The position numbers were made by a program, and so were the translations under genes. The notes beneath the pieces were generated by a model that did no database searches, was not told the origin of the DNA, and was given only the letters and a program-made list of their open reading frames with translations. From Isoetes taiwanensis (Eukaryota; Streptophyta; Lycopodiopsida; Isoetales; Isoetaceae): a stretch of DNA of 64,000 nucleotides. The stretch lies in assembly GCA_021234155.1 (NCBI GenBank), contig JAJEKV010000005.1:2978215-3042214 (forward strand). Reading direction: 5' to 3'. Positions 33,080 to 45,300 of the stretch are shown piece after piece. Numbering within the stretch: the stretch's first letter is position 1; each line of letters begins with the position of its first letter.

Positions 33080-35463
33080 AGAAAAAACCAAGGGATGATA
33101 TGGATGTAAAGAAAGAAGATGTTAAAAAAATGAAAACCGTGCATCCTTCAGGGCCAAAGCACACCTCCTCAAATTCCTCAAAGGCGGAAGAACACCTCGG
33201 ATGGAATTAAAAGCGAAATCAGGTCAGCCAAATGAATTTTTCGCTTTGCAATTGTAGTTTCAATATTTCTTTGATTGATGAGGAAGTAAAGAAGTTGGAA
33301 ACAGAGTTAGATAACCCATCAAAACGTGATTTGGCTAAGATTATTAGTAAGATTGAGGTTGACAACAACTCCTAGCACTCCGGAGCAAGTAATGATTGAT
33401 ATAGCAAAGAAGGAGGTGAGTAGACTGCTGGGAATGAGTTATCTCGCTTTGAATGACAAAGCGGATAAAAACATGAAGATTTGACCCGTTATTGCGCATT
33501 TGAAGCATAAAATAAGTGGAGAGCTTTATACTGCTCCAAACCGGAAGCTTGCCTTCCAAAGGTAAGTGTTGAAGCGATGACGAAAGGGAGAAGAAGCAAA
33601 GGCTAAAAGCCTCTTTAGAATTCGAGACTTCAAGAAAGCGTGGTCTCGTTTAGAAGCTGCTAGGGCGGGTTGATGCACCGGACACTTCACGAATCTCTAT
33701 CATGACTATGAAGAGCGCATTGCCGTGTTTTATGGAGAACTCATATGCTGCATGTGGATTGGTATTCAATCCACAATATACTTTGAGTATGAAGTTGCCA
33801 TGTGAACATGCCTATCACTTGGCATGTTGCATGCTTCAGATGAAAAGAAGGCATGCTTCAGTGCTTAAAGGAAGTTCCTGTGGGATTTGTTTGTGGAACT
33901 TGGTTTAGAAGTTGAGCTGAAGATGGAGCTGAGGTAGCCATCGTGATGGGTTTGGAGCAGCACTAGTAGTGCTTTTGCTTCACCCTACAAACAATCAACT
34001 TCTTCACCAATATTTGTTCTTTGAGTCTCCATTAGTTCTGATTATACTCTAGCAGCTTGTGGTATCACCAAAACACATTACAAAAGCCGTGGCATCACCA
34101 AGTCCTGTTACAACAGCGGTTGAAGCATTAAAAAGGTAACCATTTGGTGTTTTTATGTGTTTGTTTTGTAAACTTTATTTCATGTCTATTCTAACTAGTT
34201 TCCTTACTGATTCAGATTGGTAAGAAAAAGCCCAAAAAGAGAGTGACACGTGCACTAGTGGTTGACAAAGACGATGAAGAAGAAGAGCCCGAGCATCACT
34301 ACTTACAGCTTGTGAGCACCATAAAGTCGAGGTTGAGAAGTAGAACCGCAGAGAAAGCTCCGGGGTTGATGAAGTTCTAGATCCGACAAAGAAGTTTGGT
34401 GGTGCTGATCACATTGCAACAAAGGTCACGATAAAGGGAAGAATGTAGAAGAAGAAGAAGAACAAGTACAAGCACCTGCAGTGGAGAAGAAGAAGAAGGG
34501 TAGGCCCCCTAAGAAGATGCCAACACAACCTCCAAAAGGTGATCCTCAGAATGTTATTTACAAAATGTTAACTGGTCAGTGTCCAGGTTCATTGTCTGAG
34601 TTCCTGAAAACTTTGAAATAACACTTGAAAGTTCTTTGATAACTCTGAAAACTTTGAAAACTTTGAAATGACACTTGTGTTAATTTGTTGAAAGACAGCA
34701 ATTTGAAGTTGTGAACTAATTTGTTTTGTTAAGACTGTTTATTTGATGTCAGAATTGTTGATGTTTGAGTTTTTTGTTTTATGAATGTTGCAGACCCCTT
34801 AGAAAAGAAAAAACTTGTCATCCTAGACTTAAATGGAGTTCTGGTGAGCACATTCCAAAAAAGAACCAGAATTAAAATTCCAACAGAGCTGAAGAAGCAT
34901 TATGCAGGGGGGAAAGTGGTGTTGTGCAGACCAGGGCTGATAAAGTTTTTAGAAGGGTGCTTTGCCATATTTGAGGTAGCCATATGGTCTTCTATGATGA
35001 AGCACAACATCATAGAAATCCTAAATGTTATAGTGCCACCTTTCTTTATAGGAAGGTTCAAGTTCATTTGGGGTCGGAAAGAGTGCAGGTGATGCCTTTC
35101 GGTTTTCAGGAATCCGAACAAGCCGGTGCTTATGAAGCCAATTGTAAAAAGTGTATGAGGCTTTTGAGGATGTAGGGGAGGTAGTGCTAGTTGATGACTC
35201 ATTGTACAAGACTTTCTTGTCCCCACAAGATACTTGCTTCATAATTGAAAAATTTGATAATGACATCAATGACAAAGGTTTCAATTTCTTAGTCGCATTT
35301 CTCAAACTTGGCTCAATGCCAAGAATCCTCAAAAGTGGTTTACCAGCAAGTATGTTGAAGATAAAGTTCAAGAAGAGGACATCGACATACTTAGGCTTAC
35401 GGGCTGACCATCTAAGTGAACTAGCGAGGTGGAAAGTGGCTATTCTCAAAAGCATTAGTTAAT
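33080..35463 (+). pseudogene. RING-like / AT-hook / FCP1-type HAD phosphatase protein of the TIR element
   Basis: Plus-strand blocks in order. A charged helical region lies at about 33280-33480 (EEVKKLETELDNPSKRDLAK). A partial zinc-binding block lies at about 33740-33905 (LPCEHAYHLACCML then CGIC), RING-like in its C-x-H-x2-H-x2-C spacing. An acidic and lysine-rich segment with the AT-hook GRPPKK lies at about 34500. After an AG acceptor at about 34791, an FCP1/NIF-type HAD domain follows: nucleophile motif VILDLNGVLV, then RPGLIKFLEG, VAIWSS and VGEVVLVDDSLYKTF. The usual DxDx motif reads D-L-N-G, with the second aspartate replaced; I recall this variant from other plant FCP1-like proteins. 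Frameshifts near 35090 and 35310 break the frame. FCP1-like enzymes dephosphorylate phosphoserine; any role in transposition is unknown. Confidence 0.6.
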
Positions 35464-36599
35464 GAAGGAAATTGTTAAGGTATGTTGTTTAATTTCATTT
35501 AGTTGTGTTGTTATGCTATTGAAGTGATTGTAGTAATGTCATTGCTTTCAATTCATTTAGTTGCATTTTTGTATGTTGTTTGATTTGAATTACTTGGTTT
35601 GACAGAACCTAGAAGTTGCTTGGCCTCGAGGAAGCAATTGAGGTAACTACACCGTGATCGACTCATAATAAAATGATAGCAACATAGAAAACGTATAAGC
35701 AACAGGTTGACAAGGAGCATGTTTTGGAAAAAATAGAAACGTAAGTACAAGTTGGTAGCCGAGAGATGTCTAAGCTACAAGGCTTGATAGATGATATAAG
35801 TATAAACATACCGATGCAAAAGGGAGATAAAGTACATGAAGATAATAATAACAATCCTGCTGGGTAATAATACCGATTTTGTCAATGAACGGGATGAAGA
35901 GCCCAAGAAGAGAAGATAAACACAAGATACTACTCTTATTAACGTCACCGCAAGACTTCAAGTGATGCAAAGAATGTAAATTCTCCACAGAAAGGAGAAT
36001 AAGAGTCTATAGACTCTTTTCAATATTTATGTAACTTAGCCCTCAGATGTAATCAGAATGTAAGACACCAACCGAAGTTGTATGTGCTTTTGTACATATA
36101 TTGTAAATAATTTTGTATCTAATGAATATAATATTTACCGCACTTGCGTAGTTTCTACTTTGCAAAATTGTTTGTCCCGGTTTATATTTGAATGTAATGG
36201 TTTCTCCTATGCTTGTCTCTCCCATCCAAAGATGAAGTCCAAATCCTAATTGGTTAAACAAACAAACACAGATATGAAGCCAATCTTTGAACATATGCAT
36301 GTAAAAAGGTTTAAGAGTATTTACTTTGTGCATTGTCTTGAGCAGTCCCCAATTGAACACTTGCGTTGAAAGTTTCCACCATTTGTTTCCAAGGACCAAA
36401 CCAAGGGACGATAGGTTAAGCATAAACTCAAAAACAATTAGCACGTCGGCAGGACAAAGCAAAAATGCAAAAAAAAGCACCGGCCAGCGAAGACATTGAT
36501 CAAGTCGGTCAGGACTACAAATATCCTCAGGTAACAAAGAATTTGTTAGCTTCCATTGATAGGTTTGTTAGAAACAATAGGTTTGTTAGAAACAATGTA

Positions 36600-39500
36600 G
36601 CAAAGAATGAGCCACTTTACATGTGAATGATGTGCTTCGCGGCGAAGCGTATGCGAAAAAAAGCGATCCGCCCGCAGTTAGCACTCTACAGGAAGGGATG
36701 CCATCACTTTTGGCATGTCTCTTCACTCATCTTGAACTTGTTGTTGCCAAGACTCTCCATATCAAATTTCACTTGTCTAATAAGGTGATCGTATTACACT
36801 AGCAACTCCGCTTGTCCACTAATAACTCAAAGTGGAGTGCATCCACCGCTTGTAGTAGTGGGCCTATGACTTCTCCCACACCAAATGCGAGAACCCATGA
36901 GTCTTCATATGCATCTAACAATGTATTTTTAGTCTCCTCGTACACACCTAAGAACATAAAAGTCAACTCCTTCTTCATCCTCACGGATCTGCATTTACAA
37001 AGAAAGTTATCTCCAACTTCTAGAACAGCAGGTATTCATTAGCCTCATCATCATCCTCTTCTTCATCCTCGTCCCTCATCTTCATCTTGAACCGCTTTTG
37101 TTGGTCGGGATTGTTTTCGTAGATTTTCTTCAACTTCGGTTCATTGTGGACCAAGCTCCCAATCGAGCTTTGTTCATGCAATCATCCCATTTTCCATGAA
37201 AGCAAAAGGGACGTAAACAAGAGAGGCACCTGTGGGCAACTTTTTGCAGGATTTGTTTTGTCACATGGTCCGATGGAATGAAGTTTAGAGCTCCCCAAAA
37301 GTGATCTCCATTCCCTCTTTTCAGATTTGTTCACATTTTCGGGTTCAATATGCCAAAAACCTCGGCAATATAGAATGTAAAATGTCACCTCAAATGAAGA
37401 AGAATGCAATGGTAATGATTGAATTTACCTTCTTATATTTGGGTCCGGTGGTTGTTCATCATATACCAATTCATGAAATCCATTGAACGCCTTTGGCACG
37501 CCCAATTTCCCCGGAATCATACTTCAATTGTTCTCTTGCCAAAATCCTTTTAGGATTGCACCTTGTCCATCATGTTCTCCCTTTCCCATGAGAGTCGCAA
37601 AAATTCCATTCATACTCCAATTCCTTCACTATTGACATAGTTCCTTCCTAAATACCAAAAGGTCTTGCTCCTTTGAACTCGCGATGTGCAACCATCACTC
37701 CAAAAAATATGTTTGTTGTACAAAATATTTTGTACTCTGAGGAGACCTGCATGAACTTTCAAGCAATGGTGTACAAACTCACCGCTATGATCTCTATCAT
37801 CTCAAATATAAAATGTACTTCCTTTATGATTCTCCTCTCATTATCACGATGATCTCATTGAGTTGTCTTCCTCTTTTCTTTGCTGCTTTTCCTTCTCTAG
37901 TTCCTTTTTTCTCGCCCTCCTTAGCTTCCATATCTTCTATCTCATCCCTGTTGCATGTCTATATGTGATATGAACCAAAATTGATGCCTGATCCAGGTGC
38001 CGCTGGCAAGATTGTGCCTCTTTTTTCCTGAATTTTAAAACCAGTAATTTTCAGCAAAATCAATAACCGAGACAACCGCACCTTCAGGAAAAGTATCCAA
38101 GCACTTCCTCGAATTGCTTTTTGTTTTACCAAGTGCAACATAATTGTGTGGGATGAATTGTACCAGTGTCTTCAAGCATCTTTCACTGAATTGGGGGTGC
38201 TCTCTTTCTTGTATGCAAGTCTAGTTACCTTTGTTTGGTTTCTTTCCTCGCCATTTTTTTCTTGGTGGTCTCCTTCATGTAACCAACCTCTTGTCGTTTT
38301 TTTTGAAAACAAAGATCAGCTTGTAAGTTTGCAAAAGACAAGCACAACAATCACAAAGCACAAAAAATCATTTAAGCACAAATGCCAAATACACTACCTT
38401 TCAAATCAAGCTTTCCACTCCACTTTGTAATCGACTCCTCCTTCTCCTTTGGACATATTGGCAACCTTGTTTGTAAGACCACACACGTAATTTGTTTGTA
38501 AGATGTTGCATCAATCATCTTAACAACTCAAAATAGAATGTTCAAACATCTTAACATTAAAAAAGAGTACCTTTTCAATCCACAATCCTTGCATGCCACC
38601 TCGGCAGACAATTATGTTTGTGCCACTCTTCATCTTCATCCTTAGGGCGGATCATTTGCCTCCAAAAATCACTAGTGGATTTATAAACATGGTTCTTGGC
38701 TGCAATAAAAGTTACCATCACCACAAACAGCACAAGTACGGTTGCAATCTTTATGCACGCCATTTGGATCTGTTTCGATTTTGTTGAGTGCTTGCATCAC
38801 ATATTCAAAGTGCATGTGATATTGGCGTGAAGAAGTTTCTTTCTTTCATTTAAAGCCACAAAATGATGGCTTCAACAATTCAAATGTGCGCTTTGGGTAA
38901 TCTTAATGTCATTGAATTCCTTCTTGAAGTTCATGTAAAATTGCAAACGCAAAACAAAGAAGATCTATATAGAAACAGATATATGCAAATGTAAGAAACA
39001 TACTAAGCGTGGAAATCACCGAGATATTTCAAGCAGTTGTATTGATGATCAATTTTATCGCCATCCGGCCAGAATAAACTTTCTCACATGCTTCCCCTAT
39101 GGTGAAACTTCGTGTTTTTTACGGTCGAACTTGTAAACACAATTTCTAACCTCGTCACTCAATGCATCACACCTCTTTTTCCTTGAAAACATTGACCACG
39201 GACCACATTCTTGGTCTGCCATTATTCTTCTTCCGGTTTGCGGAACAAATGTGATTTTTCTAGATATATGAAGGAGAGACGCGGCCGGCCAGACATTGGT
39301 TGATGGATTTTGGCGATGAAGATACCATTTGCAAAGTAGACTTTCTGCTTGCAATACATCCGCCTTCCTTAATTTCTTTTGTTCATTGAATGTCTCCCGA
39401 ACATTTTTAATCACATTCTTCATGATCTTGCTTTGTTCATAATCAACAAAATCCACTTCCGGCTGGTAATTTCGCCTTCACTCTCTTCACAAATCAGGCA

Positions 39501-39970
39501 CCACCATTGCTTTATCCCCTTCTTTCAAAGGCTTTGTGGATTTCGTTGAAATAATCGTCCATTTTTGGACAATTCTTGAAGCCTTCTCGCTTTTCAGCCT
39601 CGCTCAATTTCGTGGTGCAAGTTTTCTTTCTCTCTCTCCCTTTCTCTTTTTGCCTTGATTGCCTTCTTCTCTCGGCTTGAATTTCCCGGAAAACTTTGAG
39701 TCTCTTTTCCTCATCCAAATCGAACCGATTGATCCATTGAGGATCGTGGATGTACGTACAGAATTTTGCAAGTCTGAGAAACCGCGATCTACAAAGAACA
39801 GTTCGTTTCGTGAGGTACAAGTCAATGATCATTCCCGCCCACAAAAGAATTCAAAAAATCGCCCAGCCATCTCAAAAGCAGACCGCCCGAATCATTTCCG
39901 AATCGAATTTGATTTTGACAGCCATGTCATCGATCCTAAGCAATTTGCTAAAACGGATCATCGTGTTCCC
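36600..39970 (-). pseudogene. transposase-like gene of the TIR element
   Basis: Minus-strand blocks in order. A lysine/arginine-rich region lies at 39844-39512. The block GPWSMFSRKKRCDALSDEVR lies near 39180. A cysteine/histidine segment lies at about 38760-38575 (SDFWRQMIRPKDEDEEWHKH). VVSVIDFAENY follows near 38065. Then come FYI-stop-DDRDHSGEFVHHC at about 37800, FWSDGCTS near 37700 and SHGKGEHDGQGA near 37590, the last read with a 1-nt shift. The order of acidic motifs (ID-F-A-E-N-Y, W-S-D-G-C, H-G-K-G-E-H-D-G) resembles a family of large plant and animal proteins related to DUF7869, presumed RNase H-like transposases. Stops and shifts make it nonfunctional. Its place inside matched TIRs supports the transposase reading. 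Confidence 0.6.
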
Positions 39971-40037
39971 GCCTCCAAGCACCCCCAAGCACAAAGGACA
40001 AGAGATCAACCTGCAAAGCAGAGCGTCCCGGACGGGT

Positions 40038-40068
40038 GCTTTTGTACCCCAATATCTAACTTAGACCC
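40038..40068 (-). repeat. right TIR of the 7.6-kb element
   Basis: 31 bp ending CTAACTTAGACCC, followed by TTTT at 40069-40072. Confidence 0.9.
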
Positions 40069-40072
40069 TTTT

Positions 40073-42640
40073 GTCAGATATCCGCTCTTATTCTATTTCA
40101 CTAGCTCTTCCTCTATTCATTTCTAAATAATGAACTAAAAGAATGAACTAAATAATGAACTAAACAAGGAGTATTATTATTATATATCTCGCTTATCCTT
40201 TGCCTTCATTCTATTCTATTCTATTCTATCGCCTTCATATTTCACCGGCTTCATATTTTGAATTCGTGATTCCTCATTCTCGCATTATGCATTCGGTAGA
40301 ATAATATGTTAGAATGGCGATTTTGGGTTCTGATTTTCCACTAGGTTAATCAAAGCTGGCGTCGGTAGCGTTTTAGTTTGGCTTTTCTATTTCATACGGT
40401 TCTATATAAAAATGCTACCCGGTGCGGTGAAATAGATCCGTGAAAAAAAAAACAAAACGCCCCGGCGCTTTGAATTATGTATGTTCAGAATCGCTTTATG
40501 GGGAGAGTAATATATCATTTGCTAATTACTTAATTTCTCTCGCTCTAGTGCCATGGATTTTCCTTATGCATATACACCGGCCGCTCCTAGTTCAAATACA
40601 CCGGCCGGTTCTAGTTCAAACACTTCCCACGGACGCACCATCAACTCTGGACCACCGCATACAAGATATTACTTGATTGTCTTTGTTCAAAAACGCTTCA
40701 AAGAGAGTTGGAGAATCCATTAGACATCCTGTGACGAGGCCATGGGAACACTTCCATCGCATCTCCGAACATATCACGGCTCCTCATGCTCTTAGTAAGG
40801 CTCATGCCAACAAATAAGTACGAGGATTTGATTTATAGTATCAAGGATCGATACAACACTCGGGTTTGGAGACTCTCGACATTCGTAGGAAGATGAGGAT
40901 CCCACGCCATATCGTGAGTGGTTCAGATGGGACTTTTGGCGGTATTGGGCCGATGAAGTGGGCCGATTAAGACCACAAATGATCCTCCACTCGAAATGCC
41001 TATGTGACATATTGTAGAGATAGAAAGAATTCGCGCCTGGCGCATTTTTGCAGAAGAAGAAATGTACATATACTTTTTTTGAATATGAATACAAACTTCG
41101 CTACCGCTAATTTTTGCACTATACTTTTATGTCATTAGTTTATTATGTTTTTTATATGCAATGTCGAAAACATTGAATCCTTTGATGCCCTCCAGCCAGT
41201 ATGACCAACCCCAAGAAACTACATATTCTCATTAATGTGTAGTTTCATGGGGTTGATATGACTGGCTAAAGAGCATCAAAGAATACAAAATTCACAACAT
41301 CACGCAGATATTATGATATTCATTTTTTTTGAATATCGTAATATACATACCTTTTTCAGACGTTCTTTTGGCCATGCTACAAATGTGCCCACACGCCACC
41401 AAATTGTATCGCCACCTGGTGTCTTAGCGGGAAGAGCCTCATCTTCATAATTGCAAAATCTTACAGAAACTGTTTCCAAGAGGAACGCCATGACACATAG
41501 AACTTGGATTCAGATCTTCGATTTTACATAAACCTACTCGGCGCTTCAAGTTTGCTGTTAAAAGATAGCATTCTTCTCCCATACAATCGATAAAGAACCG
41601 AATGCATTGGAAAAAATAGAGGATCTAAAAAATAGAGAACAAGAGAATGCATTCGAATGGAATCACACTCACCATAGTTCAGCCAGACATCGAATGGGAT
41701 TGAAGGCGGCTCGATCGAATGGGATTGAAGGCGCTTGTAGACGGATCTTGGGCGCCCGATAGTCGATTGTTCTTGGGCCTGATAGTAGGAATGATCTTGG
41801 GCTGATAGTAGGTGGTGGCCGATTAGGTGGTAGTAGATTGCCACATATGCGCTTCTTGAAATTAATAATTAATTGTTATCTTGAAATTGCACTAAAAAGA
41901 AAAAACACAATTTAAATTTGTAAAATGAGCTTTGACGGGCGTTAATTAAGGGCGGTATAAATTTAAAAGGACGCCGAATTTGAATTTACTTGTTTGTAAA
42001 TCTGACGGCCTAGATTATGAACGATACATATAAGTTTAAAACCAAAACCCCGGGCCTCATATTATCCCCACTTTGCGCCTATGGCGCCTAGAGGATCCGG
42101 CAGCCGCTGGTATGCTAGGCGTAGTAGAGGTGGGCTTACGTGCTCCCAAAGCACAAATCCCAAGCCCGGGAGGCACCGAACAAGCGTAAGGCACAAAATC
42201 CAACAAGCCTCGTAATTGATCCGCTTTTGTTCTCAGAATTGATTTCTGTCCCTTTTTGTTAGGTTTTAGGATGTTTTTCTCAGAATAATAGAGTCCCAAA
42301 ATGTATGCAAATAAATGCTTAATGTGGCTAAACAAAGATTCAAGAGGGTACTTGTGTTTTTTATAGTTAGTTCCTCATTCCTCCGATGAAGATTCAACTC
42401 TTTAAGTTGTGGTGTTTATAGTTATTTGTGCAAAGCCGCTAGCTTGAATAAGGCATTACATTAGTTTCTATATTTGGAGATGAAGATTCGGACAATTTAA
42501 GTTGTATTTTTATAGTTAGTTATGTCCTAACATTTTAAGTAAATGAACCCGCTTCAGATTCTTTTTTTCAAATCGCCAAGCGCCGCTTTTTGTTAGCTCC
42601 AATTAAGTAAATGAACTTGCTCTTTATTCTTTTTCTGTCG
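40073..42640. other. anonymous DNA with coding-like debris and a hairpin
   Basis: A plus-strand frame at 40553-40725 starts MDFPYAYTPAAPSS, proline/serine-rich, and no family was recognised. There is a short (ATTCT)n at about 40208-40229. A 102-bp hairpin at 41180-41281 is listed separately. The rest shows no supportable gene. Confidence 0.4.
41180..41281. repeat. imperfect 102-bp hairpin (MITE or small-RNA precursor-like)
   Basis: The arms start CTTTGATGC and end GCATCAAAG. About 43 bases per arm pair, with a handful of mismatches and small bulges, through CCAACCCC...GGGGTTG and GAAACTACA...TGTAGTTTC to a loop of about 12 nt. The mismatch pattern and length fit a plant miRNA-type foldback or an old MITE. 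No known miRNA was recognised. Confidence 0.6.
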
Positions 42641-43899
42641 CTTTGCCGCTTTTGTTGCATATGTTTCGACATAGCATATATTTTAGCATTAAAAGATTGA
42701 CCCATGTCTCAATTTCACGTGATCACAAAAGACAAGCAAAAGAGGGAGGAACAAGCAAGGCGAGACCCTACGTTGAGAAAAAGCAAAGGATGGATGAAGA
42801 TGTTATCAAGCATGCACTGCAAAGACGTATTGACGTTAGAAGATACATCCGGAATAATAAAGGCTCTCGTGGAACCTCCATGTCCGTAAGAAGATCTTAT
42901 AGAGGGGTCGAATGGTATGGAGATATTCAAAATCGGGTGGGAAGACAGACCTCATCTTCATGTCAAGGGTAAGAGAGATCAGCCAAAATGAAGAAGCAGG
43001 AATTCTTATTACATGGCGGTAAGTACATGACGATTCTTTTCGCTTACGTATAGTCGGCGGGCCAAAAACATAAGAAGAGCCTAAAGAAGATCAATCGATG
43101 CAAAGCTAGCTCTTTTAAAGAGACCGCATTTAAGATCGCATCCCATGGCCGATAACCTCTTCAAATTTGGTCGGGACGGGTTGGCAGCCATTGACTCCTA
43201 AAAGAGTATGCGAGGGCTTATACCGTGCCTCGACGAGCCATTAGCAACGAGGGCCCCGAGGCAAAGGTCTACTTACGTGCGCGAAGGATAAGGAAGAAGA
43301 AAGCTCTAAAGGCGTGAAAATTACGTTTACGACAAAGAGCCTTACAAGTGACGACATGACAAGGCCGCAATTTGGAGGCGATGAGCAAGCTCAAAAATAT
43401 GTCGACAAGTATCCACTGGCCTCGAGCTTCACCCGTCCACCATCGTGGATAGGCTTTTTCAGGTCCACTAAAGCCATTTATATCAGCAGAAGGTATGACA
43501 AGCAAAGACTCCTTTGGAGATAGTGAACAAAGATGATCGAAAATCCGTGGCAAGTGCCAATGCCTCGCAGATGTAGTCCGCATTTATACCGTAACGAGGA
43601 AGGTAATCATATGGAGCAAGCCGGAGGACTTCATCGAAAAATCCTCGACATACATTTTATGATAATAGATGGCCAAGATTCAATAGAGGCCCGGTTTAAT
43701 CAAGAAGGCATGTTATATTGGACATCGCTTGTTCTATAAGTCGACTTCGCCGGGAACCGCCGGCCTCCCCGAAATGCTCAACAACACCGCCGAAATAGCC
43801 GGGGCCAAATAAGCGCCTCTGAATGACATGGGGAAAACATTCTTATACACAAGGTAATTCTCTTCCCTTATGTTTTGTTTTCGTTATTTGCAAATAGCG

Positions 43900-44183
43900 T
43901 CGGCGCTGGCGATTTCATATTAAAAAAAAATGGCGCCGGTCAGCGATTTTGCCTACCCCAAGAAAACGCTTCGGTTATGGCCGTTTCTCGTTAAACAAGC
44001 AAATGCCGCGCTGGCTATTTCATATTAGAATGCTAAACGCCCCATATTTCTGCGGTGTTTAGCATTCTAATGAAAACGGCAGCCCGCGATTTGCTTGTTT
44101 AACGAAAGCGGAACTACAATCCAGAAGCGCAAATAAAATCGCTGTCGCGTTTATTTGGCTTATATGAAATCGCGCCAGCGCCG
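43900..44183. repeat. nested foldback element, about 284 bp
   Basis: Three nested inverted pairs: TCGGCGCTGGCG...ATTTCATAT at 43900-43920 with 44162-44183; TCGTTAAACAAGCAAAT at about 43988 with its inverse at 44089-44105; and TTAGAATGCTAAAC at about 44025 with its inverse at about 44057-44070. No coding capacity; a foldback or MITE-like insertion. Confidence 0.75.
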
Positions 44184-44421
44184 ATTTTAAACTAGAAGGA
44201 TTTATTTAATTCACGATTATGAAGCTAACAAGGTTACTCCTTGCGGTCCCTATATAGAGCAACTTCGGCATGCTCGGAACCAGTGGATTGAATATGGGAA
44301 GCCAATGCCAACCAAACAGGGTCAGTCCAAAAGCGTTGAATTTAAGTTGCTGGAGAGGACACTTAGTCGACGATAATACGAGACAAAACCAAGAGCACCG
44401 TGATCAAAGAAAAAAAAGGAG

Positions 44422-44865
44422 ATGAAAAGGGTGATGCTTTTAGGAACCAACCGCGCCCAAGGATGCCCGCAAGATAGTATCCGCCAGATCCAAGATGGGA
44501 GAAATGGAATGAATTCGGGATGCCTACGCCGAGAAGAAGTTGCCGATTCACAAGGAAGATTTCCTCCTGTTGACACATCAATTTTTGATATACATATAAC
44601 AGAGATGAGGAAGGCTCAGGGATTGGACGATCAAGAGCTGATCTCAGTTCTGGATAGGTTAATCATAAAGGAAATTCTTTACAAGAAAATCTCGGCAGCA
44701 AAGGCTATGGAATCATTCGAAGATGCATGCAACGAGCTGAAAAATATTAGAGTGCTCAAGAAGGCAGTTGGTGAGGAATTACAAAGGCTTACAGGAGAGT
44801 GGTCGTTGTCGGAGTTAGGACTCATGTTGGTTATGCTTGTTGATTTTGCAGATAATGGCAAATGA
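44422..44865 (+). CDS. hypothetical helical protein, 147 codons, possibly a fragment
   Basis: An uninterrupted plus-strand frame. The first 50 residues may be out of the true frame, because a different frame upstream carries the PRWEKWNEFGMP text. From about residue 55 it is a regular amphipathic helical sequence (MRKAQGLDDQELISVLDRLI, then AAKAMESFEDACNELKNI), ending WSLSELGLMLVMLVDF. Composition is coding-like, but I recognise no family. It could be the last exon of the degenerate gene upstream. Confidence 0.35.
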   Translation: MKRVMLLGTNRAQGCPQDSIRQIQDGRNGMNSGCLRREEVADSQGRFPPVDTSIFDIHITEMRKAQGLDDQELISVLDRLIIKEILYKKISAAKAMESFEDACNELKNIRVLKKAVGEELQRLTGEWSLSELGLMLVMLVDFADNGK

Positions 44866-44870
44866 TATCG

Positions 44871-45300
44871 AATGAAATGCTTAAATGCAAATAGGTGAGA
44901 AAGCAGAGAGGCAGTCCATTTCCAGACTTAAGTTTGTAAAAACCATGCCACACAATCAGTTTGATGCAAATAACATACAGTTTAAGGGGAAAGATGGCTA
45001 ATGCCAAACAAAAAAAAGGCTGTCAAGACATAAATTATACCTGAAGTGTGGTAGGTGTAGATAAAGGATCCAAAGGAAGATGGAAGCCTTAGAAGATCAC
45101 TAAGGATAAGAGATACGATTGTAATGCCCTCTACGAATCAAATGAACTTCTTGCCCATCTTGAGAAAAAAGCCATGGAATCTTAGATGATCCTACAGAAA
45201 AAAGCCATGGAATGTTAGTGCAAATCAAACGACAAAGAATCAATTTGTGCTACCTATTTGTGAAAGTGCAATCAACCGACAAAGAATCAAATGACAATGA
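44871..45300. other. anonymous intergenic DNA
   Basis: No supported gene. GAAAAAAGCCATGGAAT occurs twice about 35 bp apart, near 45165 and 45200. Confidence 0.4.

Larger units (their letters stand above)
32470..40068. mobile_element. 7.6-kb TIR transposon with 4-bp target duplication, transposase and FCP1-like cargo
   Basis: The 31-bp ends (32470-32500 and 40038-40068) are perfect inverted repeats that start GGGTCTAAGTTAGATA and contain GGGGTACAAAAGC. TTTT flanks both ends (32466-32469 and 40069-40072), consistent with a 4-bp target duplication. The plus strand of the left half carries a multi-domain gene (RING-like, AT-hook, FCP1-type phosphatase). The minus strand of the right half carries a transposase-like gene, so the two converge near 36.0-36.6 kb. 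Both have frameshifts, so this copy is inactive. The perfect TIRs suggest a fairly recent insertion, or strong constraint while the element was mobile. Confidence 0.8.
42641..44870 (+). pseudogene. unidentified degenerate coding region
   Basis: Several short plus-strand frames have coding-like composition but no recognised family: 42643-42972 (basic, with KKQRMDEDVIKHALQRR), 43533-43739 (ending QEGMLYWTSLVL) and about 44260-44330 (ARNQWIEYGKPMPTKQG). Near 44470 another frame reads DPRWEKWNEFGMPTPRR, so a W-x-E-[FY]-G-x-P-x-P motif may occur twice. A foldback at 43900-44183 interrupts the stretch. It is most likely the remains of a transposon gene. I do not recognise the protein. Confidence 0.35.

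Noticed and set aside
36043-36537. 164-codon minus-strand frame inside the 7.6-kb element
   Set aside because: No similarity to the transposase-like blocks upstream, and it includes likely untranslated sequence; not listed as a separate gene.
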